A DNA stretch of 64,000 nt, from positions 1 to 64,000 of the forward strand of contig QPMI01000262.1 of the NCBI GenBank assembly GCA_004431415.1, written 5' to 3'. Positions 1-12,018 of this stretch are shown here, one piece after another; position 1 is the first letter of the stretch; each line of letters opens with the position of its first letter. The translations under genes and the position numbers were made by a program. The stretch comes from Cyanophora paradoxa. Lineage: Eukaryota > Glaucocystophyceae > Cyanophorales > Cyanophoraceae. Below the pieces are notes generated by a model that did no database searches, had not been told where the DNA came from, and worked only from the letters and a program-made list of their open reading frames with translations.

Positions 1-2211
1 GATGAGCTGAAGGCCACCGCCAACGCGCTCGTCGCTGCGGGCAAGGGGTGCGCTTCTGTATCTCCCTGGAATGCCGCCCGCGCGAAGCGGCGCGACCTGT
101 GCCGGCCGAGAATGCCGTCTGACGTGCTTGCAGCATCCTTGCCGCTGACGAAAGCACCGGGACCATCGGCAAGGTTGCATTTGAATTTGATGTTTCTCGA
201 TCCGCGCTCTCTTATAGTTTATATGATGATTCGAATTCGCCGCGCTCGAGCTCTCTGAGTCTGATTTCGCGCATATGCATGCGCAGCGGTTCGACAGCAT
301 TAAGGTCCGCGTCATCGCCTCGCATGGGCAGTGAAGAAGCCAGCGCACTATCAGGCATTTTTAACTCATCTTCCCAACAGGTCGAGAACAGCGAGCCGAA
401 CCGGTTAGTTATCGAGTGTGCACGTGGGTCTCGCTGCACTGCGGCTGACGCGCCGCGGCCGGCCGCAGGGCGGCATACCGCCACCTGCTCTTCTCGACTC
501 CGGGCCTGAACCAGCACATCTCTGGCGTGATCCTCTATGAGGTGCGGATGACGTATGAGGCTATTTCGATCTCACTGACGTGTGTGGGGTTGGGGGCCTG
601 CTGCAGGAGACGCTGTACCAGAAGGGCCCGGACGGGGCGCCGGTGGTGGAGCACCTGAAGAAGCAGGGCATCTACCTTGGCATCAAGGTCGACAAGGTGC
701 GACGCGGAGCCCCCCTGCGGCGCCCCGCCGAGCCCCGCTCGCTTCCCGTCCGACGCCGCGCCCCGCCGTTGCGCGGCGCAGGGCACGGTCGTTGTGGCCG
801 GCACGAGCGGGGAGACGGCGACGCAGGGGCTGGACGACCTCGACAAGCGCTGCGCGAAGGTTTGCGCTCTTCGATTTAGAGAGCGAGCCGTGCGGGCGCT
901 GAGGCGTGGAGGCGCGGCAGTACTACGCCGACGGCTGCCGCTTCGCCAAGGTTCTCCCGCCACGCCCCCGGGGCCCCCTCGTGCCCTCGCCCCGTCTCAA
1001 ATCCCCCGCAGTGGCGCGCCGTCCTCAAGATCGACACCGCCACCGGCTGCCCCTCGGACCTCGGTTCGCCACCTCGTTCGCGGGGCGCCCTGCGCCGCCC
1101 GCCCCCCGCCAACTGCGGCGCCGGCAGCCATCGCGGAGAACGCGCACGGCCTCGCGCGCTACGCCTCCATCTGCCAAGTGCGCCGTCCCCGCGCCGCCGG
1201 ACGCGCTTCGAGGCGGGCCGACGGGGCCGCCGCAGGCGAACGGCCTCGTGCCGATCGTGGAGCCCGAGGTAAGGGGCATGCGGCGCTGGCGGGGCGCAAC
1301 GAGGCCTCGTGCGCTGGCTGAGGGGTGCGGGGCTGGTGCGCGCTGCAGGTGCTGATGGACGGGCCGCACAGCATCGAGGCGGCGGCGGCGGCCACGGAGC
1401 GCGTGCAGGCCGCCGTCTTCGCCGAGCTCCAGCGCCACAAGGTGCCGCCCTCCCCTTCCCCCGCAGAGGCGAGCCCGGGGGAGCCCCGCGCGCCCCGCAG
1501 GTCCTCCTCGAGGGCATCCTCCTCAAGCCTGTCCGCCGCCCCGCCCCCGCCTCCTCGCTCGCCGCCCCGCCCCGCCTCACGCCCCGCCTCCAGAATATGG
1601 TCTGCCCGGGCTCCGACAGCAAGACCCCGTTCGACGCCAAGGCCATCGGCGAGGCGCGCGCCCCACCGCGCCCCGTCCCCCCCCCCCCCCCCCCCCCCCC
1701 CCCCGCCCCCTTCTGCGTCTCCGCTGAGGGAGGGGGCGGCAGGCGACGGTGCGGGTGCTGCGGCGGACGGTGCCGCCGGCGGTCCCCGGCATCGTCTTCC
1801 TCTCGGGGGGCCAGTCGGAGGAGGAGGCGTCGCTCGCCCTCAACGCGATGAACGCGGCGGCGCCCAACGCGCCCTGGCAGCTCTCCTTCTCCTACGGGCG
1901 CGCCCTCCAGCAGAGCTGCCTCAAGGCCTGGCGCGGTCCGCTCCCACCGGCGCCGGCCCGCCTCGCCCTCGCCCTCCCCGAGCCGCCCCGCAGGCGCCAA
2001 GGAGAACGTGGCGGCGGGGCAGGAGGCGCTCATGGGCCGCGCCAAGGCCAACGGCCTCGCCCGCTTCGGTGCGGGCCCCCCCCCCCCTTCCCCCCCCCCC
2101 CTCCCCCCCCTCTCATGCCTCTCACGGGCCGAGGGGACAGGCAAGTACGGCGGGTCGGGGGCCAACGGCGCCGGCAACGAGTCGCTCCACGTCAGCAACT
2201 ACACTTACTGA
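1..2211 (+). CDS. FBA: Class I fructose-bisphosphate aldolase, intron-rich, 5' end outside the window
   Basis: Cleaves fructose-1,6-bisphosphate to dihydroxyacetone phosphate and glyceraldehyde-3-phosphate by a Schiff-base mechanism, in glycolysis or the Calvin cycle. Spliced exons give a continuous class I aldolase: [15 protein letters not shown] (1-47), [13 protein letters not shown] (134-173), an 18-base exon RFDSIK (287-304), then 381-403, 469-541, 607-696, 782-859, 921-950, 1012-1063, 1128-1177, 1236-1268, 1349-1441, 1501-1530, 1594 onward, 1743-1935, 1994-2068 and 2141-2211. The Schiff-base lysine region reads EGILLKPNMV, followed by [11 protein letters not shown]. The protein ends in SNYTY, keeping the C-terminal tyrosine typical of the class. 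Only a few N-terminal residues appear to be missing. The intron after IGE starts with GC and holds a long C tract. No transit peptide can be judged because the start is absent, so cytosolic or plastid location is open. Confidence 0.93.
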
Positions 2212-2469
2212 TCATGAGCCGCCCCGCCCGGGGCCCCCCGCTCCCCACGTCCCCCGCCGCTGCACGAGCTAGATCTAGGAACTTGGGACGCTCGTCGTAC
2301 TTGACTCGCAAAGTGTAGTGTCGCAGCATGCACAGGAGACTAGCGCCCGCGGCCTGCTGCAGTGCGCATGCGCTCAGCGGCTTGCATCTGTACTACGGTA
2401 CACATGACATGTACATGTGTGTGAAGCGCATGTAGATCATGATCATCAACTTGGCAATATTATTGAATC

Positions 2470-4177
2470 CATATCATTGGGGAAGGACCCCCTTCCCCTT
2501 CCCCCACTTGCAATTGGGGGTGTTCGGGTGCCCAACCTAGGCCAAAATGAAATGTCCCGACCTCCCAAAACCCAAGTTTTCTCGCCGGATCCTAGCAAGG
2601 CATGTCCCTAGAAGTCCGGAAACATGTTCCGGGAGATCCGGGTCCCGTCAGGTCGACCAGGAATGGGCAATAACACATTTTCAAAAAATGCGATCTAGCG
2701 CCTCACCAAATGGCGATATATCTGCCGGACCGAGTGCGCCTGAATGCGCTTGATGCGCCCGACGAGTAATGTCATACATGCCGAAACCGGAGGGGCACAG
2801 GGTGGCCCGCTAGGCCGCCTCAAGTACCTGTTGTACCGGACGCCGAAAAAAAGTGCTCCTGAGAGTTTCGGCCGATATCGTGTTGCAGTACCCGTGCTTA
2901 GACGGCAAGCTAGCCGACAGGCTCGCTAGCTGGCCGACTAGCTGAGCTCCGGCTATAGCTAGCGGCTTGCTGGACTGGACCGCCTGCATGGGCAGGCGTT
3001 GCCAGCAGGCCGGGCAGACTGCAGCTGTGCGCATGCAGGCACCCGACGCCGCGCGCGGGCCCGCGCGCGCCCCTCGCTTTACCTACCCCGTTTCAAACCA
3101 GCGGCGGGCCCAGTCAGCTGCACAACGGTGGTGGACGAGGTTGCGGGGCCGAGCTGCCTTGCAACACAGCAGCAAGCGAAGTTCAGCTCTGCCCACACAC
3201 GCTGCTGGAAGCACTTGCACACGCTGCTGGAAGCACTTCACGCGCCCGCGACGCCACGTTCCGGTGCGCGCCCGGCTGTGGCCATGGCCTCTCGAGCGCT
3301 AGCTCGGTTTCTGATGGACTCCGGCTCAAGCAGATCTAGACTCCTGCTCGGCGTTGTCTAGCCCTTCAAGCGCCTCGAGCACGCACGCACGCGCACGCAC
3401 GCGTGTCTTGACCCGCGCGCGCGCGCGGCCAGCGACCCGCGCCGTAGCAGATGGAGGCGGCGTCGCAGTATTCGCAGCTGCTCCTAGCACGCCGCGCCGG
3501 GCTGGGCCTCGACCCCGCGCCGCGCGCCGCTCTCCAGGGCGCGCCCCGCCGCTGCTGGGCATGCTACGCATCTCACCCGGCTGCTGCCGCTGGGCCTCGC
3601 CCCCGCGCCGCCGCTGTACAGCATGTCTGGCGCGAGCTATGTGCGCAGGCTATGTGCAGGGCCCGGCGCCACCTGCCGCCCCGCCCGCTTCCTCGCCCGC
3701 CGCCCCGCCTGCTACTTCAGCTTCGAATTCAGCTTCGGATGCTTCAGCTTCGCCGACTCCAGTTTCGCCCCGCCGCTGCTGCTGCGCACGTGACCCGGCC
3801 GTCCCCGCTGGGCCCCGCCCCCGCTGGCCTCTGTCCGGGGCGAGCTGACGCCTCGGCTCTGCGTACGTGCAGGCTATGCGCAGGGCCCGGCGCCGGCGCC
3901 ACCTGTCTCTCCTCCCGCCGCCCGCCTCGCCACCCCACGTGCACCCGCCCGCCTCGCCACCCCGCCCGCCTCGCCCGCCCGCCCGCCTCGCCTTTCTGCC
4001 CCCCCCCCCCCCCCCCCCCCAGTACCCTGCAATGTGTACAAGTACCCCCACTTGCACCCCCACTTGGCGCACTTGCACATCAGGAAATAGCTAAACCTGC
4101 CCGTTCCTGCTCGGAACTTAGAGGTCCTTCCCCTCCAACAGGGCCACTGCGACAGCAGTGTCCCTGTTCCGTTCATA
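2470..4177 (-). repeat. Old, diverged copy of the dispersed repeat family
   Basis: The left 400 bases are an inverted, roughly 90% similar copy (by eye) of the right end of the elements near 23 and 24.7 kb, starting at the shared end TTGGGGAAGGACCC. The other family end, GTCCCTGTTCCGTTCAT, lies at about 4160-4177 in the matching orientation. The total span of about 1.7 kb equals that of the copy at 21.5 kb. The interior (about 2900-4080) is GC-rich low-complexity DNA with poly-C, CA and CG-rich tracts that no longer aligns by eye. No gene is supported inside. The remaining stretch to the flippase gene is rich in short palindromes and holds nothing else recognised. Confidence 0.6.
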
Positions 4178-4818
4178 GTATGTGGCCCAGTGGATATGAT
4201 CATGAGCGCTAGCCTAGCCTTGAACTTCGGGAATTCGGAATTAAATATTCGAAACCTTGAAGGCGCCGGGCGCTCTCATGCCATGATGATCAGAGTCTAG
4301 ATCTAGATCTGCACTCCACTGGGCCATGTGAATCGATATGCATGCATATGATCGATCAATTGCAAGTTTACTGCAGCCGCTAGCGCTGAGCTGCGCATGC
4401 AGTACTAGTGCCGCGTGTGCGCATGCCAGTCATCGCCAGGCTGCCAGGCTTAGTGCACGCGTACGGATACGTGCCAGTCACTGAGTCCTGACTCAGTGCA
4501 CGTGAGTCACTGATCATGAGTCCGCCGCGGCCGAGTCCGACGGTCACCGTGGCACTACCGCAGTGCGGCATGCGCATGGCGTACGTGTGCGTGTGTGCGT
4601 TCTACAGTTACCAAGTTGATCATACAGGAAGCCGCGGCCGCGGGCAGCGATGCGAAGCTGAAATTAGATTGCAATACAACGATACTCTCGCACATGCACA
4701 TGCATGTGGAGTAAATTAAAACGCGCGGGAAAATGTATAAATGTATACGTAACTAGTCAAATAGATGCTACTCAGCTGCCCTCTTACTGCTGCATCTCTA
4801 CACCGCTCCTACCTATAG

Positions 4819-7800
4819 CTAGCCCCCCATGAGGGTGGAAATGGGGATGGAAAGGGGCGTCAGAGCGGGGCGGCGGGGGCGGCGTCGGGCTCTGGGCGGC
4901 GGTGCCGGTGGGGTCGGTGGTGCCGCCGCGTCCCGCTGTGTTGCCGCTCGCCGCGCGGCTCGCCGTCCCCGTCCTGCGCGGCGCGCTCCTCTCAGCTCGG
5001 GGAGCTCGTGGGGTGCGGCGAGGGATGATAGGGGAGGGCGCACGTGCTTGGAGGAGCGGCTGTGGTGGCGGCGGTGGCGGCGCGACGCCTCGGGGGAGGC
5101 CTCGGGGGAGGCGCCGGGCCCCCCCGCCCCCGCCTCCTCCTGCTCGAGGTGCGGCCCCGGGTGCACGAGCCCCGCGAGGCTCCCCGGGGGCTCGGGGGGC
5201 GGCCCGCGCGAGAAGGAGGCGGCGCGGGGCACGAGGGCGACCGTCGCCCCGTCCGCCGACGCCGGCACGACCTTCACCGCAGTCGACCCGAGGCCGGCCG
5301 GCGAGCGCGCCCCGGCGACCGCCGAGCTGGGGGCCCGGGCGCGGGGGCCGGCGCGAGGGGAGGAGGCGGGGGAGCGGGGAGAGGGCCCGGCGGAGCCGGC
5401 CTCGAGGGGGACGACCCCCGTGAGGGGGAGGAAGTCGGGGTCCGCCCCGGGAACCTCGGGGCGCGCCCCGAGGGCCCGCCGCCCCGCCAGCAGCTCCCCC
5501 TTGGAGCCGCCCCCCGCCTCCTCCTCCTCCTCCTCCTCCTCCTCCTCGCTCGCGAGGGCGCCGAGCACGGCGCGGTGCGTGCGGTGCGTAGGCGAGGGGG
5601 GGCGGTTCTCGCGGAACCAGCGCGCGTCGAGGGCCAACTGGCTCGCCCCGCCCTCCTCGAACGCCGAGCGGTCGACTGCGGGTGGGGGAGTGGATGAGGG
5701 GCGGGGCGCGGGGCGGGGGTGGGAGGGGTGCGCGGGCGGGGCGGACGGGGCAGGGGCCTGTGGGAGGAGGAGGTGAGGGCGGCGTCGCCGGCGAGGGCGA
5801 AGGCCTCGCGGGGGGCCAGCCCCGCCTCCAGGCCCCCGCGCTCCAGCGCCAGCGCCCCCTCCAGCGCCCTCACCGCCACCCCGCCCCCGCCCCCGCCCCC
5901 GTCCCTGCCCTTCTCCCCGCGCCCCGAGGCCCCCGACGCCCCCGGCTCCTCCTCCTCCTCCTCGGCCGCCTCGTCGTCGGGGCGGAGGGCGGCCTCGGTG
6001 CCCCGGGCCACCATCTCCTGCACCACGTGCACGGGGGTCGGCCAGAAGGTGCGCTTGAGGCTGCGGGGGCCGGTGAGCGGGGCGGGGCGGGGGGCGGGGG
6101 GCAGGGCGGATGCGCGCTAGCTGAGGAGCAGGTCCGGGAGGGCGGCGACGAAGAGGGTGAGGAGGAGGGTGACGTAGAAGGGCCCGCTGGCGAGGAGGCG
6201 GAGGAAGACCCAGTGGACGTTGCCCATCATGCCGAAGACGAGGTAGGCGAGGGAGAAGGCGACGGCGAAGAGGAACCAGACGGCGATGGAGCCCCAGATG
6301 GTCACGTGCGCCAGCGGCGTCCACAGGCTCGTCTCCACCGCCACCTTGAGCGTCACCGTCAGGATGATGCACGTGTAGACCACCATCCCGTGCTCCCAGA
6401 TCCCGTCGTGGTTGACCCCGTCCGCCCCCGCCGCCGGCTTGCAGAGGGACCAGAGGGGCACGTAGAAGCAGACGGCGGAGTGGAAGATGCCGAGGGCGAA
6501 CCACTGGGCGAAGACGCGGGGGTTGAAGACCTGGTTGCGGAGGCCGAGCTCGTAGAGGCGGGGCCGGCGGAGGACGCAGCGCGCCGGCACGTCCTGGTCG
6601 AGCGCCGCGAAGACCAGGATGGGGAGCGAGGTGAAGATCACGTTGTACGTCGCGTACGGGCCCGAGTCGAAGATCGTCTGCCCCGAGAAGCCGCTCTGGA
6701 TCGCGAACCAGAACTGGCAGAGCGCGAAGCAGACGTTCTTGTAGAAGCAGTAGAGGATGAGCTTGGAGACGCGGTGGTAGGCCCAGCGCCCGTGCACGAG
6801 CAGGAGGCGCTGCAGGAAGCGGAACTGGGCGATCGCGTAGTCCGAGGACATGACGGCCTGCATGCCCTCGCGCCCCGAGATGCCGATGCCGATGTGGGCG
6901 GCCTGGATCATGGAGACGTCGTTGGCGCCGTCGCCGATGGCGAGGGTGATCGCCCGCGAGTTCTCCCGCACGAGCCGCACGACGAGGGCCTTCTGGATGG
7001 GGGAGACGCGGCAGCAGATGACCGCGCGGCACATGCTGGCGAGGTGCAGGAGGCGCAGCGCGAGGGCCCCGTCCTGCTCCAGGGCCTGCCGCAGGGGCCC
7101 CCCCTCGATGACGAGGCCCAGCTGCGCCCCCGTCTTCTCCAGCGCCCGCGCCCCCTCGCCCCCCTCGCCGTAGTACTCGATGGCCCGCTCGAGCTGCGCC
7201 CGCGTCTCCTCGAGCTCGGGCGAGTCGAGGAGGACGAGGGGCCAGGCGGCCTGGACGAGCTGGCAGGAGAGGCCGATGTTCACAGCCGTCTCCTGCTTGT
7301 CGCCCGTCAGCATCCAGACCTTGCAGCCGGCGCGCTGGAGCTGGCGGATGGTCTCGGGGACGCCCTCCTGGAGCTTGTCCTCGATGGCGGTTGCGCCGAC
7401 GAGGGCGAGGTCGCGCTCGATGAGCTCGGCGGCCTCCTCGAGCTTGGCCTCGCGCCCCTCGAGGGCGACCGAGGCGGCGTAGAAGGCCTTGTTCCACTCG
7501 TGGTACTCGTCGTGCCCGAGCTCCGCCTCCGCGAGCACCAGCGTCCGCAGGCCCTCGCCCGCGAAGCCCCGCAGCTGCGCCACCGTCGCCTCTACCTCCC
7601 CCGCCCCCTTGCGCAGCCGCGCGAGCACGACGTTGTCGGCGCCCTTGCAGAGGAGGCGGATGCGGCCGTCGGGGGCGCGGACGATGACGGACATGCGCTT
7701 GCGGGCCGAGGTGAACTCGAGGACGTTGAGGAGCTCGTAGCGGACCTCGCGCCCCTGCTCCCGCACCGTGATCGAGTCCGGCGTCCGCCCCACGAACTCG

Positions 7801-10122
7801 AACCGCACGTCCCGCGCCGCGCTGACGAGCGCCCCGTCGTCGGGCGAGGCCGCCTGGTAGATCGCCCGCCCGGGGTTCTTCGGGTCCTCCTCGGGGATCA
7901 CGGTGTGGCAGAGGGCGAGCAGGGCGAAGAAGGCGCGCAGGCGCTCCGAGGCGTGGCCCTTGCCCTCCAGGGCGCCCCGCAGGCGGGCGTCGGCCTCGCG
8001 GCGGGCGTCCTCCGCCGGCACCGTCGCGTCGTCGCTGGCGACGAACTCGTAGGGGAGGCCGGCGACGCAGCACTTGCGAAACTCCATGACGTTGCACGTG
8101 AGCGTCCCCGTCTTGTCCGAGAAGACGTACTCGACCTGCCCGAGCTCCTCGTTGAGGTTGGAGGTGCGGGCGAGGGCCGGCTGGTCGCTCTCCCCGTGGT
8201 ACATCGCCTCGTCCTGCTGGATGAAGTAGGCCTGGGCGAGCTTCACCAGCTCCGCCGACACGTACAGCGAGATCGGGATCATCACGTTGAAGAGGATCAC
8301 GAACCTGCCCCGGCGCGTCAGCGCGGCGGGGCGGGCCGGGGCGGGCGGGGCGGGGGCGGGGGCGGGACGCGCGTGGGGAACTGCATGAAGCCGACGGAGA
8401 CGGCGTCCTCCCAGCGGAGCTCGGGCCGCAGGTACCACGCCCCGGGCACGTAGCCTCGGATCCACAGCCCGCTCATCAGGCAGCAGAAGGCGCACAGCGT
8501 CATCTGGAACCCGAAGATCATCATCACCAGCTTGTTCATGATCCGCTCCAGGTGCGAGCGCTTCGCCACCGCCCGCCTGGCGCGCCCCCGTCAGCGGCGG
8601 GGCCGGCGGCGGCTGCCGGGGGCGGGGCGGGGCGGGGCGGGGCGGGCGGACGTCGAGTTGCGCATGAGCTTGGTGTCGACGCCGGTGAAGATCGCGAGGC
8701 CGTGCACGAAGTGCGTGTTCCGCAGGCGCGCCCCCTGCCCCCGCCCCGCCCCGCGTCAGGCCGCGCTCGCCCTCCTCCGAGGCCGCCGGGCGGTGCGGGG
8801 CGGGGCGGGGCAGGGTGCGGACGCGGAGGAGGATCTGGGTGGGGTTGAGGGGGATCTTGGTGCCTGGGACGAGCTCGATGGCGCCCTCGAAGGTGTACAG
8901 GCTGTTGTTCGGCTGCTCGCACTCCACCACCCCTGCAACCCGCCCCGCCCCTCAGCGCCCCGCCCCGCCCCGCCCCCCCCGCCCCTGCCGCCCGCACCGC
9001 GGAGGACGGAGAGCTCGCCCTCCGAGCGGATCTTCGACGTCGCCTGCAGTCCCTGCCTGATCTTTAAGTTCGTCTCCCTGCGCCACGCCCCCGCGCTCAG
9101 AGCTTGCCGCGCCGCGCCGCGCCCGCCCCGCCCACGGCAGCAGGCAGACCCGTCGAGGTTGGATGTCTCGATGTAGCACATGCCTGCACGCATACAAACG
9201 GGTGAGCGTAGGGCCGGGGAGGCGGGCGCGGGGCGGGGCGGGCCGGAGGGCTCGGAGGAGGAGACGAGGACGAGGTCGGCGGGGAAGGGCTGCTCGGCGC
9301 TGACGCGCACGAGATCTCCCACGACGATCTCCCGCCACGACACCGTCTGAAACGCTCCGCCACGCAGCACCTCCGCCGCCCGGCTGTTCGTCTCCCGGTC
9401 CGACCGGTGCCGCCGCTGCTTCCTTCTCAGGCCCCGCGCGCCCCGCCCCCGGCGCGCTGCGGCGCACCACATCCTCCACTGCTTCTTTCACCGCTGTCAC
9501 AGAGAGGACGAAAAGAAGCGGCATGATGCTCGTCCACGGGCTGATCGGCGAAAGCTTCGGCACGAGCTGTATGCACGCGATGACCAGGAAGTCTGCGGCG
9601 GGCGGGCGCCAGCCGTTAGCTGCGCCCAAGCACGCCGCAAGGCGCCCTCGCTAAGCCAGCGACGCACAGAAGTTGGCGATGCGCATGAACTGCGCAGCGA
9701 AGTCAGCGGGGCGGCACACGGTGGGGCTAGAGAGCTGGAGGCGCTTGGCGGGGCGGTGCTAACCTGCAGGAACAGGTTCTTCGGCAGGAAGTTGTACCAG
9801 GTGTACTTGGACGCTAGCGGCCACGAATCGTTAGAAAGTTGCCGGTCGTGGGCTCGGACGGGGCACGGGTCGCACTTGTGATGGAATTGTGCACAAAGCG
9901 GTGCTTAGCGTTCTCCTCCCCATTGTTGCAGCACACAACCCGCGGGACAAAGGTCTGACGAATAGGGGTTGCGGTCAGCAGCGAAGCGAAAGGGGCGCCA
10001 CAGGGCTCTCTGGCACGAGCTAGCTGCTGTGCGATGTGCTGCAAGCTCTCGCAGGCGCGGACCTTGGCCGGGTTCACTGCCTGGCCCGGCTGCGCGGCAG
10101 CCGGCGGCTTTGGTTCTGTCAT
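4819..10122 (-). CDS. P4-type phospholipid-transporting ATPase (aminophospholipid flippase)
   Basis: Moves phospholipids from the outer to the cytosolic leaflet of plasma, Golgi or endosomal membranes, powered by ATP, usually with a CDC50-type partner. Visible motifs in order: the N-terminal motif KYTWYNFLPKNLFLQ (exon near 9.75-9.81 kb), SNLDG joined across an intron to ETNLKIRQGL (P4 DGET motif), the TM4 motif IPISLYVSAELVK, phosphorylation site DKTGTLT, ATP-binding KGADNVV, TGDKQETA and GDGANDVSMIQAA, then six C-terminal membrane segments. A long low-complexity acidic and proline-rich tail follows (about 6.06-4.82 kb). The start ATG at 10122 begins MTEPKPPAA, and RFVHNSI joins KYTW across an intron. 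The splice after PDLLLS lacks a clean GT or GC donor, so a base error or unusual intron lies near 6118. Head-to-head with the next gene, about 105 bases apart. Confidence 0.93.
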
Positions 10123-10228
10123 GGCCGCGTGTCCGCGGCGTCTGGGCTCTAGACCATCAGCCTCTGCCTAACCCTATGCTCGGCCACTTGCTTCAGCTAA
10201 CTGTACCCCTTGCTGCTTGGAAAAAAAG

Positions 10229-11923
10229 ATGGCATTCGCCTCTCATGGCCCCGTAGCGCTCGGCGCTCGCGGATCGGCGTTCCTTGGAACAGCTGGCGGT
10301 CCACATCAGCCAGCGTGCGGCGCAGCACATGGCCGCCACACGGCGCGGCAGCGGCGGCGGAGGCCGGTGCCTTGCAGCACCTGCGTGTGCCGATTCGAAT
10401 CGAGCGCACCGGCGCCGAGCTCGTCGGCTGAGGGACACACGTCGCCGCACGCGCTGAACGAGCCAGCACCTTCGACACGGCGGAGAGCTCTCGTCTCAGC
10501 CGTCGCTTACGCAGGCCTGGGATTGCTGCTCGCACCAGGACAGGCGCGCGCCGCGGGGAGCCTGGAGCAGCGTTTTGCGCAGAACATCCTCGCAAACCCG
10601 GGGACGGCGCGGTGCGCTTGCTCCGCGGCTGGCTCTCGTCGGTGACACGTCGTCGACTCGCGCAGCTTCCCGTCCGAGCTTTACTACCCCGACTGGTTCG
10701 AGGTGCGCATGGTCCGGTGGCAGGGGCAGGGGGTGCAGGTTGGGCGGCGGCACCGCGGTTCCGCGCCCCGGCGCGCCGACAAAGGGGAGCACAGGGGGAG
10801 TGGGAGGTCTCGGCTACCTGCACGGGCTTCGAGGCGCCGCAGGCGCGGCCCCCGCCCAAGCCGCCGCCCCGCGGGGGCCGACGGAGCGCAGGGGGAGGGG
10901 TACGTGGATGAGGAGACGCTGCGTACGGGGCGGCTGGACGTCGAGCGGGGTCCCGTGCGCTACCTGCTCAGCTTCTACACCCTCGCCCAGGCCCCCTTTG
11001 GCTCCCCCGCGTACGGCCCGGCCCCCTCCCCCCCTCCCCCCCTCCCCCTCAACCCCCCCCCCCCCCCGGGGATCGAACGTGAGGGGTGCAGGAGCATCGG
11101 GGGGGTTCTGGGGCGGCGCGGGGCCGGGGGCCGGGTGGTGGGGGACCGGGCGGCGAACATGGAGGCGATCACGAACGCGTACGCGGGGCGGCGCATCGTC
11201 CGCAAGGCCGGCCCCCGCCCCCCTTGGCCTTCGCAGGGCGCGCCGTGAGCGGGGCGGGCAGGTGACATACGACCCCGGCCAGCCGACGCGCCTCTCCGTC
11301 CAGCTCCTCGGCTCCAACCGCTGCGAGGCGGCCGCCCCGCCCCCTCCGGCGGCCAACTCCTCATCCTCCCCGCTCACATGCGCCCCTCAGATCTACCTGA
11401 ACAAGCGGGCCGGGGAGGAGGCGGCGGGTGAGGCGGGCAGTTACTACACGAGCGAGTCGCTGCGGCAGATCCTCCTCCGCGCCGAGAACGACCCGCGCGT
11501 CACCGTGCGCCCCGCCAGCGCCGTGCCGTGCCGGGGCGGTGCGCGAGGGGGAGGCGGGGCAGGACTACGAGCTGCTCACGCGCTGGCGGCGGGACGCCGA
11601 CGACCCCGCCTTCGTCTCCGCCACGCAGAAGATTGCCGTGCGCGCCGGCCCCCCGCCCCCGCGCCCCCGCGCCCGGCGGCCGCCCTCACGCGGCTCCCCC
11701 AGGTCTACATGACGCCCCTCGACGGGCGCTTCTTCGAGACGGGGGGGAAGAACGTGCGCGGGCAGCGCCGGGCGGCCCCACGAGGCGCGGCGGCAAGCGC
11801 GGGGCGGCTGACGCGCGACGCGCACAGGTCGGCCTCTTCACCTACGAGCTCGCCATGCGTCGCAGGGGCGACTACGATTACGCCGCCCGCGGCAAGCGCG
11901 CCCCCGCACCCGCACCCCGCTAG
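10229..11923 (+). CDS. DUF6816-like plastid (probably thylakoid lumen) protein
   Basis: Function unknown. The first exon begins MAFASHGPVALGARGSAFLG, a phenylalanine-containing plastid leader. It is followed further on by a basic stretch and a hydrophobic segment ending in an Ala-x-Ala-like site (LVSAVAYAGLGLLLAPGQA, then RAA), as in twin-targeted lumen proteins. The mature part starts GSLEQRFAQNIL. Later exons read FPSELYYPDWFE, GEWEVSATCTGFEAP, DRAANMEAITNAY, VTYDPGQPTRLSVQL, SYYTSESLRQILL, DYELLTRWRR, VYMTPLDGRFFETGGK and VGLFTYEL. This arrangement resembles the DUF6816 family of cyanobacteria and plastids as I remember it. The family call needs a profile search; the plastid location is inferred from the leader. 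Converges with the MFS carrier gene, with about 95 bases between the stops. Confidence 0.65.
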
Positions 11924-12018
11924 GCCCCCTCCCCGCACCGCCTCTGCTTCACGATTTCGGCGGTCGTTCTTTCGGGGCTGGAGGGGGGCGGGGCGGGGGG
12001 GTGTGGGGCGGGGCCCGC

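Noticed and set aside
4829-8453. Very long open frames on the plus strand opposite the flippase gene
   Set aside because: They are antisense shadows in GC-rich DNA where stop codons are rare. Their sequences are Arg/Glu/Gly/Ala-rich with no domain, while the minus strand shows all flippase motifs.
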